From positions 100,106,128 through 100,170,127 of the forward strand of contig NC_079873.1 in NCBI RefSeq assembly GCF_023065955.2: 64,000 nt of DNA, written 5' to 3'. Source of the stretch: Ursus arctos. Its lineage: Eukaryota > Chordata > Mammalia > Carnivora > Ursidae. The notes beneath the pieces were generated by a model, which saw only the letters and a list, made by a program, of their open reading frames with translations, was not told the origin of the DNA and made no database searches. Both the position numbers and the translations under genes were made by a program. How positions within the stretch are numbered: the stretch's first letter is position 1; the number at the start of each line of letters is the position of its first letter. Below, piece by piece: positions 1 through 10,780 of the stretch.

Positions 1-33
1 ATCAATGTCCTGATAGAAAATTGTTAAAATACA

Positions 34-189
34 GTACATCCCTGGTTTCTGATGCAAGGTTCAATGATTCATTTGTTGCGTATAACACCCATGCACCATG
101 AAATATATGCCCTCCTTACTACCCATCACCAGTCTATCCCATTGTACTGTATGGTGACTAACATAATGTAATAAAAAAATTTCAAAAAA
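34..189. mobile_element. Miniature 5'-inverted L1 3' end
   Basis: Bases 34-141 read as the minus strand of a young carnivoran L1 3'UTR. From about 143 the sequence switches to the plus strand with the L1 terminus (GTATGGTGACTAACATAA) and an A-rich tail. The two halves are adjacent parts of one L1 3' end in opposite orientation, as expected from twin priming. A 19-bp direct repeat, AGAAAATTGTTAAAATACA, lies at 15-33 and again at 190-208. It is a perfect target-site duplication (TSD) and shows that the whole inverted unit is one insertion. Confidence 0.88.
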
Positions 190-329
190 AGAAAATTGTT
201 AAAATACATGAAAGGGCCAAGTATAGAAAAATAAAACATTTTAAAAAATAAAACATATTTAAAAGTGCTAAACAGCATTCATAATATGAGAAAGACAAAA
301 AACACACTATTGATTATCAACTATTAGAA

Positions 330-733
330 TATCAAAGTATGGAAGTATAACAACATAGTTTAGAGATTGCACTCTTATAGATTGCTGTTAGGAATGTCAA
401 ATGGTGTGAATTCCTATGCAGGAAAATTTGGCAGTAAGTAGAAAAAGGCATGTACATTTATCCTCTGTCCCAATAATCCCATTTGCAGAAATTCTTCGCA
501 AAATTAATCTTGGCAAAAGACACTAAATGCAGTGTGAACAAGCATATTTATTGTAGCATTATTGTTAATTGCAAAGGCCTGGAAATAATCCATAGTCTCA
601 TTTAAGAAATTAAAATAAACCAAAATGATGATATACCCTGAAGCTATAAAGAGGAAAATAAAGATTTCCTTGTACTGCAGCTGCATGATATTTAGGTTAT
701 AATACACGAAAAGAAAAATAAATGAAACATTGT
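330..733 (+). mobile_element. Ancient L1 (L1M-type) 3' fragment
   Basis: The stretch around 540-660 follows the old mammalian L1 pattern of a short 'tgtagcattattgttaattgcaaaggcctggaaa' motif, a segment comparable to 'ccaaatgtccatc', and then 'gatgatataccctgaagctataaagagg'. It is heavily diverged and has no surviving reading frame. The boundaries are approximate. Bases 209-329 upstream are AT-rich and show no recognisable element. Confidence 0.6.
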
Positions 734-759
734 TTTGGTTTTTGTTTGTTATGTATTTG

Positions 760-2970
760 TGGGTTTTGGGGGGTTTGTTTTGTTTTTGAATTTTTATTTA
801 AATTCCATTTATTTAATGTACAGTGTACTATTAGTTTCAGATATACAATTTAGTGATTCCACACTTTCATACAACTCCTGGTGCTCATCACAAGTGCCTT
901 CCTTAATACCCATCACCTATTTAACCCATGTCCCCACCAACCTCCCCTCTGGTAGCCACCAGTTTATTCTCTATAGTTTAGAGTCTGTTTCTTGGTTTGC
1001 CTTTCTCTTTTTAACCCCTATGATATTTTGTTTTGTTTCTTAATTTCCACATACAAGTGGAAAGATATGGTATTTGTCTTTCTTTAACTGACTTATTTTG
1101 CTATACTGTGAAAAACTATGTTAAAAACAGTGATTAGAGTGGACATCCCTGTCTTGTTCCTAATCTTAGAGAAAAAGCTGTCAGTTTTTCCTCATTCAGG
1201 ATGATATAGCTGTGGTTTTTTTCATGGATTGCCATTATGTTGAGGTATGTTCCCTCTAAACCTACTTTGTTGAGGGTTTTAATCAAGAATGTGTGTCGCA
1301 CTTTGTCAAATACTTTTTCTGCATCTATTGAGAGGATCATATGGTTCTTATCCTTTCTTCTATTAATGTGATGTATCACACTGATTGATTTATGAATTGA
1401 ACTACCCCTGCAGCACAGGAATAAACCACTTTTAATCATGGTGAAGGATTCTTTAATGTCCTGTTGGATTTGGTTTGTGTTTTATTGAGAATTTTTGCAT
1501 CCCTGTTCATCAGGGATATTGGTCTGTAGTTCTCTTTTTTAGTGGAGTTTTTATTGATTTTAGTACAAGATAATTCTGGCCTCATAGGATGAATTTGGAA
1601 ATTGTCTTTCCTTTTCTATTTTTTGAAATAGTGTGAGAAGAATTGGTATTAACTCTTCTTGAAATGTTTGGTAAAAATCACCTGGGAAACTACCTGATGC
1701 TGGACTTTTGTTGGGAGATTTTTGATTACTGACTCAATTTCCTTGATAGTTATTGGTCTGTTAAAGTTTTCTATTTCTTTCTGTTTCAGTTTTGGTAGAT
1801 TATATGTTTCTAAGAATTTATCCATTTCTTCCAGGTTATGCAATTTGTTGGCATATATCGTTTCATAATATTATCTTGTAATTGTTTGTATTTCTATGGT
1901 GGTGATAGTTATTTCTTCTCCTTTATTTGTAATTTTATTTATTTGGTTCCTTTCTCTTTTTGATTAGTCTTGCTAGGAGTTTATCAATTTTAATATTTAT
2001 TTTTTTCAAAGGAACAGCTCCTGGTTTCATTGATCTATTTCTTTTTAGTTTCCATATCATTTATTTCTGCTCTTATCTTTATTATATCCTTCCCGCTGTT
2101 GGATTTAGGCTTTGCTTGTTGTTGTTTTTGTTGTTGTTGTTTTTGTTGTTGTTGTTTCTAGCTCCTTTAGGTGTATATTTAAGTAGTGTATTTGAGATTT
2201 TTCTTGCTTCTTGAGGTAGACCTGTATTGCTATATAATTACCTCTTATGACAGCTTTTGCTGCATTAGAAAGGTTTTGGACTGGTGTGTTTTCATTTTCA
2301 TTTCTTACCATGTATTTTTTATTTCTTCTTTAATTTAATGGTTGACCCATTCATTGTTTTGGTAGCATGTTGTTTAACCGCCATGTGTTAGTGGTCTTTC
2401 CAATTTTTTTCTTGTGGTTGACTTCAAGTTTCATAGTGTTGTGGTTAGAAAATATATATGGTATGATGTCAATCTTTTGTACTTGTTGAGGCTTGATTTA
2501 TAACCTAGTATGTGATCTATTCTGGAGAATGTCCCATGTTCCCTTGAGAAGAGTGTGTATTCTGTTGCCATAGGATGAAGTGTTCTGAATGTAACTGTTA
2601 AGTCCATCTGGTCCAGGGTATCATTCAAAGCCATTGTTTTCTTGTTGATTTTTTGTCTAGATGATCTGTCCATTGATGCAAGTGGGGTTTTAAAGTCTCC
2701 TACTGTTATTGTATTATTATCAGTGAGTTTCTTTATGTTTGTTATTAATTGTTTTCTATATTTGGGTGCTTCCATGTTGGGGGCATAAATATTTACAATT
2801 ATTAGATCTTCTTGTTAGACTGTCACCTTTATTATGATATAGTACACTTCATTTCTTGCTATAGTCTTTGTTTTAAAGTCTAGCTTGTCTGATGCAAATA
2901 TTGCTACTCTGGCTTTCTTTTGACATCCATTTACATGCTGAATGTATCTCCATCACCTACATTTCTTTCT
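760..2970 (-). mobile_element. Old carnivoran L1 with internal deletion
   Basis: Read on the minus strand, 780-1110 is the L1 3'UTR plus the extreme ORF2 C-terminus. At about 1111 the sequence jumps directly to the reverse-transcriptase region (GGACATCCCTGTCTTGTTCC), so roughly 2 kb or more of ORF2 is missing. From there it runs upstream through the RT and linker into the endonuclease, where it is truncated near 2970. The minus-strand frames retain RT-like words such as [14 protein letters not shown] and GTRQGCPL (1134-1439). Stops and frameshifts are frequent. This is a dead copy. Confidence 0.85.
2117..2157. repeat. (TTG)n / (CAA)n microsatellite in L1
   Basis: An imperfect run of TTG triplets interrupted by TTTTTG, lying inside the minus-strand L1 linker region. 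It is an expansion of a CAA-rich stretch of the element. Confidence 0.8.
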
Positions 2971-3381
2971 TTTTCTTTTTTGATTTCAATTTTTAATTTA
3001 AATTATACTTATTTAACATATATGGTAGAATTGATATAGAATTTAGTGATTCATCACTTATATATAACACGCAGTGTTCATCACAACAAATTTCCTTATT
3101 AATACCCATCACCCATTTAGCCAATCCTCTGCCCATCTCCCTCCATCAACCCTCGGTTTTTTTTATCTATAGTTAAGAGTTTCTTATGGTTTGTTTCACT
3201 CTGTCTTTTTTTCCCTTCCCCATGTTCATCTGTTTTCTTTCTTAAATTTCACATATGAGTGAAATTATATATTTGTCTTTCTCTGACTGATTTATTTTGC
3301 TTAGCATTATACACTGTAGCTCCATCCACGTCATTGAAAATGGCAAGATTTCATTCTTTTTTGATGGCTGGGTAGCATTCC

Positions 3382-3383
<2 letters not shown>

Positions 3384-3443
<60 letters not shown>

Positions 3444-3473
3444 CACACATATATAATATATATGTATATATAT
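3384..3473. repeat. (AT)n microsatellite with short (AC)n
   Basis: A run of AT dinucleotides of about 55 bases, then a CACACACA interruption, then more AT. It lies where L1 ORF2 antisense normally reads 'attccattgtgtatatacaccat', so it arose by expansion of that internal TATA/CACA tract. Confidence 0.92.
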
Positions 3474-3946
3474 TCTCCTTTTCATTATCCATTCATCAGT
3501 CGATGGATACTTAGGCTGTTTCCATAATTTGGCTACTGTAGATAATGCTGCTATAAACATTGGGGTGCATGTGCATTTTGAATAAGCATTTTTGTGTCCT
3601 ATGGGTAAATACCTAGTAGTGCAGTTGCTGGGTCATAGGGTATTTCTATTTTTAATTTTTAGAGGAATCTCCATACTGTTTTCCAGAGTGACTGCATGAG
3701 ATTGCATTCCCACCAACAGTGGAAGAGTGTTCCCCCATCTCCTCATCTTTGTCAACATCTGTTGTTTCCTGTGTTGTTAATTTTAGGCATTCTGATCAGT
3801 GTGAGGTGGTATCTCATTGTGGTTTTGATTTGTATTCCTCTGATGATGAGTGATGTTGAGCATCTTTTCATGTGTCTGTTAGTCATCTCATATTTTCTTA
3901 GGAAAAATATCTGTTGATAACTTCTGCCTATTTCTCAACTGGATTA

Positions 3947-4135
3947 TATTTTTTTAAAGGTTTTATTTATTTATTTGAGAGAAAGAGATCATGAGTAGGG
4001 GAAGGGGCTGAGGGAGAGGGAGAAACAGACTCCCTGCTGAGTGAGGAGCCTGATGTGGCACTCAATCCCAGGACCCTGAGATCATGACCTGAGCTGAAGG
4101 CAGATGCTTAACCAACTGAGCCACCCAGGCACCTC
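3947..4135 (-). mobile_element. Carnivoran tRNA-derived SINE (SINEC)
   Basis: On the plus strand it begins with the reversed tail (AAAGGTTTTATTTATTTATTTGAGAG) and ends with the reversed head (GAGCCACCCAGGCACCTC). It inserted into the minus-strand L1. The flanks are TCAACTGGATTAT (3934-3946) and TTAAATGGATTAT (4136-4148), a TSD with two mismatches, so this is a moderately old insertion. Confidence 0.93.
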
Positions 4136-4302
4136 TTAAATGGATTATTCATTTTTTGGGTGTTGAGTCTGATAAGTTCTTTGTAGATTTTCGGTGATAC
4201 TCTTTATCAGATATGTCATTTGCAAACATCTTCTCCCATTCTGTAGGTTGTCTTTTAGTTTTGTTGATTGTTTCTTTCACTGTGCAGAAGCTTTGTATTT
4301 TT

Positions 4303-4432
4303 TAAAATTTTTTTATTATGTTATGTTAGTCACCATGCAGTACATGATTAATTTTTGATGTAGTATTCCATGATTCATTGTTTGCGTATAACACCCAGGG
4401 CTCCACGCAATATGTGCCCTCCTTAATATCCA
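4303..4432 (-). mobile_element. Nested young L1 3' end
   Basis: A 130-bp piece of the young L1 3'UTR (ATTATGTTATGTTAGTCACC through TGTGCCCTCCTTAATA) in antisense. It interrupts the older L1 in the middle of the ORF2 word 'agaagcttt'. The flanks AGAAGCTTTGTATTTT (4287-4302) and AGAAGCTTTATATTTT (4433-4448) match at 15 of 16 bases and are the TSD. The older L1 continues exactly where it left off. Confidence 0.92.
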
Positions 4433-5795
4433 AGAAGCTTTATATTTTGATGAAATCCCAAAAGTTCATTTTTGCTTTTGTTTCCCTTGCCTCCACAAAC
4501 GTTTCTAATAAGAAGTTGTTATGGCCAATGTCAAAGAGGCTGCTGCCTGTATTCTCCTCTAGGATTTTGATTATTTCTTTACTCACCTTTAAGTCTATCC
4601 TCCATTTTGAATTTATTTTTGTGTACAGTGTAAGAAGCTGGTCCACTTTCATTCTTCTCCAGATTGTGATTCAGTTTTCTCAACAGCATTTGCTAGGAGA
4701 TTGTCTTTTTTCCATTGGGAATTCTTTCCTGCTTTGTCGAAGATTAACTGACCATGTAATTGTGGGTCATTTTCTGGATTGCTATTTTGTTCCATTGATC
4801 TATATGTCTGTTTTTGTGCCAGTACCATACCGTATTGATCACCACAGCTTTGTAATGTAGCTTGAAGTCTGGAATTGTGATGCCTCCAGCTTTGTTTTTC
4901 TTTTTCAAGATTGCTTTTGCTATTCAGAGTCTTTGGCGGTAGCATACAAATTTGAGGATTGTTTGTTCCAGCTCTGTGAAAAATGCTGGTGTTATTTTGA
5001 TAGGGATTGCACTATAAGTGTAGATTGGGTAGTATAGACATTTTAACAATATTTTTTCTTCCAATCCATGAGAATGGGATGTTTTTCCATTCCTTTGTGT
5101 CATCTTCAATTTCTTTCATCAGTATTGTGTAGTTTCCAGAGTACTGATCTTTTACCTCTTTGGTTAGGTTAATTTCTAGGTATCTTATGGTTTTTGGTGC
5201 AGTTGAAAATGGGACTGATTCCTTGATTGCTCTTTCTGCTGCTTCATTATTGGTGTATAGAGATGCAACTAATTTCTGAACATTGATTTTATATTCTAAG
5301 ACTTTACTGAATTTGTTTATCAGTTCTAACAATTTTTTGGTTGAGTCTTTTGGGTTTTCTATATAGAGTATTATGTCATCTGTGAAACATAATGAAAGTT
5401 TGACTTCTTCCTTGATGATTTGGATGCCTTTTATTTCTTTTTGTTGTCTGATTTGAGGCTAGAACTTCCAGTACTAGCTAAATAACAGTGGTGAGAGTGG
5501 GTATCCCTGTCTTCTTCCTGACCTTAGAGAAAATATTCTCAGTTTTTCCTCATGCAGGATGATATTAGATATGGGTCTTTCCTATATGGCATTTATGATG
5601 TTGAGGTATGTTCCCTCTATCCCTACTTTGTTGAGGACTTTTATCAAGAAAGGATGCTGTATATTGTCAAATCCTTTTCCTGCATCTATTGAGAGGATCA
5701 TATGGTTTTTATCCTTTCTTTTATTAATGTGGTGTATCACATTGATTGATTCGCAAATATTGTACCACTCCTGCAGCCCAGCTACAAATCTCACC

Positions 5796-6080
5796 TGTTG
5801 CTTCACAGTTTAATGGCCTTATTTAAACTAAGCAATAACTACCTTCACACTAAAATATCAAACAAATTAATTTTAATTTTCTTTTCTAAAATATATTCTT
5901 ATCTATACATTGATTAAAGACATGTATATTACTATATAATAAATTTAGTTTTTTCATCATTTGATAAGTAATATGTTATAATATTTCTTTGAAACCCTAT
6001 TTATTTTGTTTTATGCATTAAAAATATGTCTGATACAGTATATACATAGACTGCCAGAATGCCATGACACAAAAAATATT
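5796..6080. other. AT-rich sequence, nothing recognised
   Basis: Short AT-rich spacer between two L1s. I see no reading frame, RNA gene or repeat family. Confidence 0.6.
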
Positions 6081-6096
6081 AAGAACTCTTGTCCTA

Positions 6097-7151
6097 CAGA
6101 AGACATGAATATTTTTCTAAAGAAGACTATAGATGGCTAACAGACACATGAAAAGATCACTCATCATTAGGGAAATACAAATCAAAACTATAATGAGATA
6201 TCACCTTACACCAGTCAGAATGGCTAAAATTAACAACACAGGAAACAACAGGTGTTGGTGAGGATGGGGGGAAAGGGGGACCCTCTTACACTGTTGATGG
6301 GAATGCAAACTAGTGCAGCCACTCTGGAAAATAGTAAGAAGCTTCCTCAAAAGGTTAAAAATAGAACTATCCTATTATCCAGCAATTGCATTACTGGGTA
6401 TTTACCCAAAGAATACAAAAATATTAATTCAAAGGGACACATGCACCCTGATGGTTATAGCAGCATTATCAACAATAGCTAAATTATGGAAAGAACCCAA
6501 ATGTCCATCAGCCGATGAATGGATAAAGAAGGGGTGTTATATATGCAGTGGAAGAGTGCTCAGGCATAAAAAAGAATGAAATCTTGCCATTTGCAGTGAC
6601 ATGGATGTAGCTAGAGAGTATAATGCTAAGTGAAATAAGTCAGTCAGAGAAAGACAAATACCATATGATTTCACTCATATGTGGAATTTTTTTTAAAGAT
6701 TTTATTTATTTATTCGACAGAGAGAGAGAGACAGCCAGCGAGAGAGGGAACACAAGCAAGGGGAGTGGGAGAGGAAGAAGCAGGCTCATAGCGGAGGAGC
6801 TTGATGCAGGGCTCGATCCCATAATGCTGGGATCACGCCCTGAGCCGAGGGCAGAAGCTTAACCACTGTGCCACCCAGGCGCCCTTCATATGTGGAATTT
6901 AAGAAGCAAAACAAATGAACATGGGGGGAAAAAGACAAACCAAGAAATACATTCTTAACTGTAGAGAACAAATCAATGGTTACTGAAGGGGAGGTGGGTG
7001 AGGGGATGGTTTTAATAAGTGATGGGGATTGAGGAGGGTACTTGTGATGAGTACCAGGTGTTGTACGTAAGTGATGAATCACTAAATTCTACACCTGAAA
7101 CTAATACTATATGTTAACTAACTGGAATTTAAATAGAAACAAAAAAGGGAA
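6097..7151 (+). mobile_element. L1 3' end (ORF2 C-terminus and 3'UTR), plus strand
   Basis: Reads in the sense direction from the region equivalent to 'gaagacatgaatatttttctaaagaagac' through the ORF2 C-terminus (words such as LLGIYPKNTKILIQRDT at 6313-6579) to a short A-rich end near 7150. It is interrupted by a SINE at 6690-6885. Flanks AAGAACTCTTGTCCTA (6081-6096) and AAGAACTCCTGCCCTA (7152-7167) are a 16-bp TSD with two mismatches. The insertion was therefore 5'-truncated and is moderately old. Confidence 0.92.
6690..6885 (-). mobile_element. Carnivoran SINE (young GACAGCCAGCGAGAG subtype)
   Basis: Reversed tail at the left (AAAGATTTTATTTATTTATTCGACAG), head at the right (GTGCCACCCAGGCGCCC). 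It carries the GACAGCCAGCGAGAGAGGG block seen in several copies here. TSD TCATATGTGGAATTT at 6675-6689 and 6886-6900 is perfect over 15 bp. Since it interrupts the L1 3'UTR, it is younger than that L1. Confidence 0.95.
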
Positions 7152-7167
7152 AAGAACTCCTGCCCTA

Positions 7168-7827
7168 GATCCTGGTTATTTTTTTCCTCCTATTTAGTAC
7201 GTGAGTGTGCGTACCTGTGTGTGTGTATAACATTTCTAATTTCCAAGTGATAGATTATACTCTACTAATTTAATTTAAAAACTAGTATTCTGGACATTCA
7301 ATGCAGAAGCACATCTCTCCTTATGTTGATATTAAAATCTTTTCTGCCCAGAGTTCAAAGCATTTAGAGGATATAATGAGATACAGATGTATGTTTACTT
7401 ATAAAACATTTTCATGCCAAAATTTATTCCCATTGGCATTGTGTTGGCAATAGGTGTTGACTAGAAATCATAGATATTCTTGTATTGTTTATATGTCCAG
7501 TAAAGTGTTTTAGTATTGATTTTTTTTGTCTACATCCTCTTAGTTCTTTTTTTTTCAAATGATTTTTGTGGTTTGACCTTGAAAAAAAATCTTAATTCTA
7601 TGTCTGCAAGTTTATTCTAACTGTAGTTGTTCCTTGTGAACTGTACCACACTAATTTACCACTCAGCAAGTCCATATGTCTGTGTACTGACTTAATTAAA
7701 TATCTCAAATGCAATTTACTTGATCTTTCTACCATTAGAAGGGGGGGAACCCCTGCCTAGCACTTAAAATGAGGCTGTTTAAAAACAATAGCAACCACAA
7801 AACAATCAAAAAAATAAGTTAAAAAAT
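7168..7827. other. Unique AT-rich sequence
   Basis: No convincing repeat family or gene. It contains a short GT run near 7200-7230 and a homopolymeric G run (7741-7747). No reading frame of note. Confidence 0.6.
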
Positions 7828-7837
7828 AGTGTCCTTA

Positions 7838-8027
7838 GGGGCGCCTGGGTAGCGCAGTTGTTAAGCGTCTGCCTTCGGCTCAGGGCGCGATCCCGGCCTT
7901 CCGGGATCGAGTCCCACATCGGGCTCCTCCACTGGGAGCCTGCTTCTTCCTCTCCCACTCCCCTGCTGTGTTCCCTCTCTCACTGGCTGTCTCTCTATCA
8001 CATAAATAAATAAAATCTTTAAAAAAA
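7838..8027 (+). mobile_element. Carnivoran SINE, plus strand
   Basis: Head GGGCGCCTGGGTAGCGCAG, then GTTAAGCGTCTGCCTTCGGC, a CT-rich body and tail AATAAATAAAATCTTTAAAA. TSD AGTGTCCTTA at 7828-7837 and 8028-8037. It retains several CpGs in the body, which suggests it is young. Confidence 0.95.
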
Positions 8028-8037
8028 AGTGTCCTTA

Positions 8038-8417
8038 AGAAGTTATGTGGCACTGTTCTCTATTGCTAAAAATAAGTTATGTAAAACGCAAAAAAAAAGT
8101 GTAATTAAAATGCCATATAAAATGGCTCACTCTGAATGCATTTTTCTGTCTGATAAAGTGAGGGAAAGTTAAAGGCCTTAGGTGGCCTTACTTTTTCTCA
8201 ACTACAGTCATCCCTATGACATCTTAAAATCCCATCTCTGGCTCTGTTTTGCCTTCCACATTGAGTTTGTAATTGACCATTATGTTTCTGACAACACACC
8301 TTTCAGCCTTTCAATCACTTTGTTCAACTAAAACTATACTTGACTCCTTTGTTCTCCTTAGCTACTATTCCCAGGGCAGTTATCAAAGTGGAGTTCCTGG
8401 ACTACCAGCAGCAGCAT
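8038..8417. other. Unique sequence
   Basis: No gene or repeat family recognised. It ends in CAGCAGCAG immediately before the pyrimidine microsatellite. Confidence 0.6.
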
Positions 8418-8539
8418 TCTTTCCTTCCTTCCTTCCTTCCTTCTTTCCTTCCTTCCTTCCTTCCTCTCACCCAGTTTCGTTTCATTTTTCTTTTCTTTTT
8501 TCTTCCTTCCTTCCTCCTTCTTTCTTTCTTTATTTCTCT

Positions 8540-8575
<36 letters not shown>

Positions 8576-8686
8576 TTTTCTTCCTTTCTTTCTTTCTTTC
8601 TTTCTTTCTCTTCTTTCTTTTTTCTCTTCTTTCTTTCTTTCTTTCTCTTCTTTCTTTCTCTTCTTTCTTTCTTTTCTTTCTTTCTC

Positions 8687-8737
<51 letters not shown>

Positions 8738-8740
8738 TCC
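8418..8740. repeat. Long (CCTT)n/(CTTT)n pyrimidine microsatellite
   Basis: About 320 bases with only pyrimidines on the plus strand, apart from a short interruption around 8467-8500 and isolated A/G bases. The left part is CCTT-rich; the rest is CTTT with TTTC, CTTC and CTCTTC interruptions. The apparent open frames here (mostly Phe/Ser/Leu, or Lys/Glu/Arg on the minus strand) are products of the repeat, not genes. A homopurine-homopyrimidine tract of this length can adopt triplex (H-DNA) structure and is expected to vary in length. Confidence 0.97.
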
Positions 8741-8927
8741 AAACTGTTGGCTCTTAGTCCAGTCTTCCTAATTCAAAAATTCCGAGGATAGAGTACAGTG
8801 GTTTCTGTCTTAATAACCTCTGTTTTAACAAGAAGATTTTGAAGCATGCTAAAATTACAGAACCACTGGTAGATAAAAGAAACCCATCTTTAATGTTGGA
8901 GTTATATCCAAACCATTCACAATCTGT

Positions 8928-9055
8928 TTGAGTTTTTATAGGTTACATAACCTCTCTAGGTCTCAGGTTCACTACTTGTAAAATGGGAATTAAAATACCT
9001 ACCATATGGAGTGTCTGAAAGTACTAACGGCTGATAAAACTTTGCTTCCTTGTTC
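8928..9055 (+). mobile_element. MIR SINE fragment
   Basis: The core matches the MIR pattern: 'acataacctctctaggtctcag', then 'cacttgtaaaatgggaat', then 'aaaatacctacc'. This resembles the ancient mammalian 'taacctctctgtgcctcagtttcctcatctgtaaaatgggga'. Boundaries approximate. Confidence 0.65.
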
Positions 9056-9215
9056 CTCTGAGCCCTAGTTTTCTCAGATATAGGATCAGAATAATACCAT
9101 ATACATCCTAGAGTCATATAGATTCATAAATACTGTTAGTACTAATACTAAAACTGAAGCTTCTAGCACTGGGTGGCAGACACTAAGCGGAAAATAAATG
9201 TTAATTTCATTCCCT
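9056..9215 (+). mobile_element. Second MIR-like fragment
   Basis: Follows directly on the previous fragment. 'ctgagccctagttttctcagatataggatcagaataatacc' restarts the 'cctcagtttcctcatctgtaaaatgggg' pattern, and 'cactgggtggcagacactaagcggaaaataaatg' resembles the MIR 3' end. It may be a tandem MIR pair or one duplicated copy. Confidence 0.5.
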
Positions 9216-9887
9216 TGTACATAGTGGATACTAGATACAAATTGTTTAATTTTTACTGATGTTTTGAAGTGTCAGTTATCTTAAAAAGAAAATTCTGCTC
9301 TAAATTTTTTAGGTGGACCATTTTGTTTCCTTTGTTATTTTAGACAATATCTGCTCATTACCCAAATATATTTTTCTTCCCTTTGGTGTAATGATTGAAA
9401 ATTTCTCTTCTTACTAGAATTTAAAAAACAAAACAAAACATAATGACCTTTGAAAAAAGACAAGAGTTGCCACTTAGGATCTCCTTAAAGTGGCCAGTCA
9501 CTTGATTACTTCTGTAGTTTGTTCACAGCACAATCACTAATTATGTTGAACTTATTGGGCACTATTTTTATGTAGTTGTAACTAATAATTTTTGAGGATT
9601 GATTTGTAATTTTTCGTGAATGAACACCTCCTACTTAGGAGTCAAGTTAATTTGTATAGTTTAGAAAATCCAAGTCATAACAATAGCTAAGTAGAAAGTG
9701 TTAGGTATAAAGCCTTTACCATTCTCCATGTACTAGATAGAACATAACACAAATTTACATCTTCAGAAAATGTGGAGATGTCTCTGTAACACTTGACAAG
9801 TTTTTTTTTTCTTAATATCAAATACTTCATGTTGTTTTAAAAATCCTCTTCAAGTTATTTGTCAAAAATTTTTCAAAAAACTGCTTA
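9216..9887. other. Unique AT-rich sequence
   Basis: No gene or repeat recognised. Short A-rich tract at 9423-9440. Confidence 0.55.
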
Positions 9888-10350
9888 TGGTTGCCAGGAA
9901 TGGCCAACAATCCCTGTACCAAAGGATGAAAGATTACTCCAAACTTTTCTGTGAAAGAGAGGAGAAGGCAAGAGGGTCAATGCTCAGAGACAAAGACCCT
10001 TTGCTCTTCTTTGCTCCCGCCTTTATTGGTCCTTCAGGATAATCACAAATCCTTATCACATGTGATGTGTGACAAGGGGTCTTACTGGAACTAGGAGGAT
10101 ATGTTTACGGGAAAGATATGATATGCTAATCTGCATGTTCTATGAGTTCTGCTAAACATAGCCTAAGGGACAATGCATACATCTCAGATCACAGGGCATC
10201 TGTTTGGGCTAAGAAAGCTTCAGAGAAGGCAACTCCCCACAGCTTTCCCATGGCAGAGTGGCCACACAGGTCTGGGCGTTCCAAAGGCCTACACCCTTCT
10301 CCAAAACCCTCCCTTGCCCCGAGCAGCCTCCGTGTTACATTTCAGCAAGT
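9888..10350 (-). mobile_element. Solo LTR-like element (endogenous retroviral LTR)
   Basis: On the minus strand the order is U3-like sequence, AATAAA (complement of TTTATT at 10021-10026), a pyrimidine-rich U5 and a segment reading TTTGGAGTAATCTTTC. The copy at 56840-57323 has the same layout and a near-identical TCTGGAGTAATCTTTTC segment, so the two are probably the same LTR family. No internal retroviral genes flank it, so it is a solo LTR. I could not define the TSD, and the 10350 boundary is approximate. The small plus-strand open frames at 10142-10449 overlap it and are not credible genes. Confidence 0.6.
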
Positions 10351-10544
10351 CAGGTATTAAAGGTGATTTCATGCTCTACATTAACCCCAACATATGGTTG
10401 TGATAAAGATTTAATTAATATGACATTTTGCAAATTTAGCTCTGGGTAGTTTTCAGATTAATGGAATAAGACTTGGAAAAATATGAACTGTGTGTTTCTT
10501 GGGAGATAGAATGAAAAAAGCACTGGCCATAAAATTAAAAAGCA
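10351..10544. other. Unique sequence
   Basis: Short spacer with no recognised content. Confidence 0.5.
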
Positions 10545-10665
10545 CATGATCCATGACAACATCTGTGTTAGTAAACTTGGGCAAGTTTCTTAACCTACAT
10601 CAAAACTTCTTCCCTGTAAAATGGATTGCTGTGAGGATAAGACCATGTAATGGGAATATAAAAAC
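10545..10665 (+). mobile_element. MIR SINE fragment
   Basis: 'aacttgggcaagtttcttaacctacatc', then 'ttccctgtaaaatggattgctgtgaggataagaccatgtaatgg', follows MIR core to 3' end in order. Confidence 0.75.
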
Positions 10666-10756
10666 TATGCGAATGCATAATTTTGTTTCAGGTTTTCCTC
10701 ATCTTATATTTAATTATATTTACAGAACACCAGCAAATGTACTCATGCATACATAC

Positions 10757-10780
10757 GTGTGTGTGTGTGTGTGTGTGTGT
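10757..10780. repeat. (GT)12 microsatellite
   Basis: Twelve uninterrupted GT units. Confidence 0.95.

Larger units (their letters stand above)
2971..5795 (-). mobile_element. Old carnivoran L1, 5'-truncated, three times interrupted
   Basis: Starts with a T-rich (antisense A-tail) stretch near 2971 and reads on the minus strand from the 3'UTR through the ORF2 C-terminus into the RT domain, ending near 5795 inside the RT. It is interrupted by an AT microsatellite (3384-3473), a SINE (3947-4135) and a young L1 tail (4303-4432). Minus-strand frames keep fragments such as [14 protein letters not shown] (5582-5806) and a C-terminal word at 3351-3560. None is long enough to be functional. Confidence 0.88.

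Noticed and set aside
7838..8027. tRNA-like head of SINEs as possible tRNA genes
   Set aside because: The heads are decayed tRNA-derived promoters followed by SINE body and poly(A), with TSDs; they are retroposons.
8273..8791. 172-, 143- and 70-codon open frames over the pyrimidine tract
   Set aside because: They are translations of a CTTT/CCTT microsatellite (Phe/Ser/Leu or Lys/Glu/Arg runs), with no start context, domain or conservation signal.
10142..10449. Three overlapping 63-76 codon frames
   Set aside because: They overlap in three frames across a solo LTR and cannot all be coding; none has a known domain.
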